From Curtobacterium herbarum (GTDB taxonomy: Bacteria > Actinomycetota > Actinomycetes > Actinomycetales > Microbacteriaceae), in assembly GCF_016907335.1 (NCBI RefSeq), contig NZ_JAFBBT010000001.1, positions 124,001-188,000 on the forward strand: DNA of 64,000 nt, given 5' to 3'. The first letter of the stretch is position 1. Each line of letters opens with the position of its first letter. The notes beneath the pieces are model-generated. The model was not told the DNA's origin, ran no database searches, and saw only the letters and a program-made list of their open reading frames with translations. Shown one piece after another: positions 62,393 through 64,000 of the stretch. The translations under genes were made by a program, and so were the position numbers.

Positions 62393-64000
62393 TGACCACC
62401 CTGACTCCCGAGACGGAGCAGCACACCGCTGAGCAACCGGGCCGACGCTCGTCGGCCTTCGGACCCCGGCAACTCGCCGCGGGCCTCCCGGGTGCGTTCC
62501 GCAAGCTGGACCCCCGGCTGATGTGGAAGAACCCGGTGATGTTCATCGTCGAGGTGGGAGCCGCCCTGACGACGGTCACCGCCGTCGTCGAGCCCTTCAC
62601 CCGGTCGGGAGGCTCGGCGGACTCCGCCGCGCCCGTCCCGTCCTCCTTCACCATCGCGATCGCCGTCTGGCTCTGGCTGACGGTCGTGTTCGCGAACCTG
62701 GCCGAGTCCGTCGCCGAGGGGCGCGGCAAGGCGCAGGCCGACACCCTCCGCAAGACCCGCTCGACGACCAGCGCCCGCCGCGTCGTCGGCTACTCGGCAT
62801 CCGACCCGGCCGCACTGTCCGCCGGCACGGAGGACGTCGCCTCGGTCGACCTGGCGAAGGGCGACCTGGTGGTCGTCGTCGCCGGCGAGGTGATCCCCGG
62901 CGACGGGGACGTCGTCGACGGCATCGCCTCGGTCGACGAGTCCGCCGTCACGGGTGAGTCCGCTCCGGTGATCCGCGAGTCCGGTGGTGACCGCAGCGCC
63001 GTCACCGGTGGCACCCGGGTGCTGTCGGACCGGATCGTGGTGCGCATCACCTCGACCCCGGGCGAGACCTTCATCGACCGGATGATCCGTCTGGTCGAGG
63101 GCGCCGCCCGCCAGAAGACGCCGAACGAGATCGCGCTGAACATCCTGCTCGCGTCGCTGTCGATCGTCTTCGTGATCGTCTGCCTCACCATGCAGCCGAT
63201 CGCGGGGCTCGTCGGCTCGACCGTCAGCATCACGGTGCTCATCGCGCTGCTCGTCTGCCTGATCCCGACCACCATCGGCGCGCTGCTCTCCGCGATCGGC
63301 ATCGCCGGCATGGACCGGCTCGTGCAGCACAACGTCCTGGCGATGTCCGGGCGTGCGGTCGAGGCCGCCGGTGACATCACCACGCTGCTCCTCGACAAGA
63401 CCGGCACGATCACGTACGGCAACCGCCGCGCCTCCCGGGTCGTCCCGGTGCCGGGCGTGACCGAGCCGGAGCTGATGGCGGCAGCAGCGCTCTCGAGCGC
63501 CGCCGACGGCACGCCCGAGGGCCGCTCGATCGTGGACCTGGCGCTCGCCGCCGGGGTCTCCACGCCCCTCCCGGCCGGCGGGGTCGAGGTGCCGTTCACG
63601 GCGCAGACCCGGATGTCCGGCGTCGACCTGCCCGACGGCTCCTCGGTCCGGAAGGGTGCCGCAGCCGCGGTGCTCAGCTGGGCTGACACCAGCGACGCCG
63701 GTGTCACCGCCGCGATCGACGCGACCGTCGCGGAGATCTCCGACCAGGGCGGCACACCGCTCGTCGTCGGCCGTCGCGACGCGGCCGGCACCGTGCAGCT
63801 GCTCGGTGTCGTCCACCTCAAGGACGTCGTCAAGGACGGTCTGGCCGAGCGGTTCACCGAGCTGCGCAGCATGGGCATCCGCACCGTCATGATCACCGGC
63901 GACAACCCGCGCACCGCCAAGGCCATCGCGGCCGAGGCCGGCGTCGACGACTACCTCGCCGAGGCCACCCCGGAGGACAAGCTCGCGCTGATCCGCCGGG
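62392..64000 (+). CDS. kdpB: KdpB, potassium-transporting P-type ATPase (cut by window edge)
   Basis: First 536 residues of a ~690-residue P-type ATPase. ESVAEGRGKAQADTLRKTRS and SVDESAVTGESAPVIRES form the actuator domain; the phosphorylation site is LLLDKTGTITYGN (Asp335); TGDNPRTAKAIAAEAG is in the P domain. KNPVMFIVEVGAALTT is the first helix region. It energises K+ uptake through KdpA. Its C-terminal part and kdpC lie beyond the right edge. Confidence 0.97.
   Translation, partial: MTTLTPETEQHTAEQPGRRSSAFGPRQLAAGLPGAFRKLDPRLMWKNPVMFIVEVGAALTTVTAVVEPFTRSGGSADSAAPVPSSFTIAIAVWLWLTVVFANLAESVAEGRGKAQADTLRKTRSTTSARRVVGYSASDPAALSAGTEDVASVDLAKGDLVVVVAGEVIPGDGDVVDGIASVDESAVTGESAPVIRESGGDRSAVTGGTRVLSDRIVVRITSTPGETFIDRMIRLVEGAARQKTPNEIALNILLASLSIVFVIVCLTMQPIAGLVGSTVSITVLIALLVCLIPTTIGALLSAIGIAGMDRLVQHNVLAMSGRAVEAAGDITTLLLDKTGTITYGNRRASRVVPVPGVTEPELMAAAALSSAADGTPEGRSIVDLALAAGVSTPLPAGGVEVPFTAQTRMSGVDLPDGSSVRKGAAAAVLSWADTSDAGVTAAIDATVAEISDQGGTPLVVGRRDAAGTVQLLGVVHLKDVVKDGLAERFTELRSMGIRTVMITGDNPRTAKAIAAEAGVDDYLAEATPEDKLALIRR

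Overview
The window is a GC-rich (about 70%), densely coded stretch of an actinobacterial chromosome. GC content, small four-base gene overlaps, frequent GTG starts, a monomeric isocitrate dehydrogenase, many DUFs typical of Micrococcales and many start codons lying 6-8 nt after a TANNNT box all point to Microbacteriaceae. Curtobacterium is my best guess, but that is inference. No rRNA, tRNA, insertion sequence, prophage or CRISPR array was found.

Layout. 1-10 kb: housekeeping and redox genes (two aldo/keto reductases, a thioesterase-like protein, an FBP zinc-finger protein, a methyltransferase, an XRE/MmyB regulator, an M23 cell-wall peptidase, isocitrate dehydrogenase). 10-16 kb: a secreted DUF4874/DUF4832 protein divergent from an overlapping Gfo/Idh-ThuA-GAF/phosphatase-like operon, then a phosphotransferase. 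16.3-19.3 kb: a lactococcin-972-type bacteriocin with its dedicated membrane protein and ABC ATPase. 20.2-23.9 kb: a four-gene osmoprotectant ABC transporter. 24-28.6 kb: a ROK regulator and a xylose-type ABC importer (xylFGH-like). 28.7-36.5 kb: an FAD oxidoreductase/SRPBCC pair, a shikimate-dehydrogenase-like gene, PspC and GlsB stress membrane proteins, an orphan LuxR response regulator behind a large inverted repeat, and L-serine dehydratase.

36.5-42.2 kb: a five-gene minus-strand operon (SIS isomerase/deaminase, ROK kinase, NagA-type deacetylase, PfkB kinase, class II aldolase) divergent from a DeoR regulator. Together these make a plausible complete amino-sugar (GalNAc/GalN to tagatose phosphate) route. 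42.4-48.0 kb: a Gfo/Idh dehydrogenase coupled to a CUT1 sugar importer with no ATPase of its own, an acyltransferase-like gene and a tiny acidic protein. 48-53.4 kb: a small PolA-like polymerase, a PAP2 phosphatase whose 3' end is duplicated around a short segment carrying a helically phased ACTTGAAC array, a Ser/Thr kinase and three small proteins. 53.4-60.3 kb: miscellaneous enzymes and regulators plus an Abi_2 phage-defence gene. 60.5 kb to the end: the kdp potassium pump (extra small ORF, kdpF, kdpA, kdpB cut by the window edge).

Non-coding DNA is unusually structured. There is a dispersed 42-nt palindrome used as an intergenic terminator, several three-copy minisatellites (16, 21, 23 and 25 bp units), a 64-bp direct repeat and several long hairpins. 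The most unusual signals are the phased ACTTGAAC array in its duplicated flanks, the SD-masking inverted repeat ahead of the LuxR gene, and a 16-bp triplication that puts a stop codon in all three frames at the end of a PH-like membrane protein gene.
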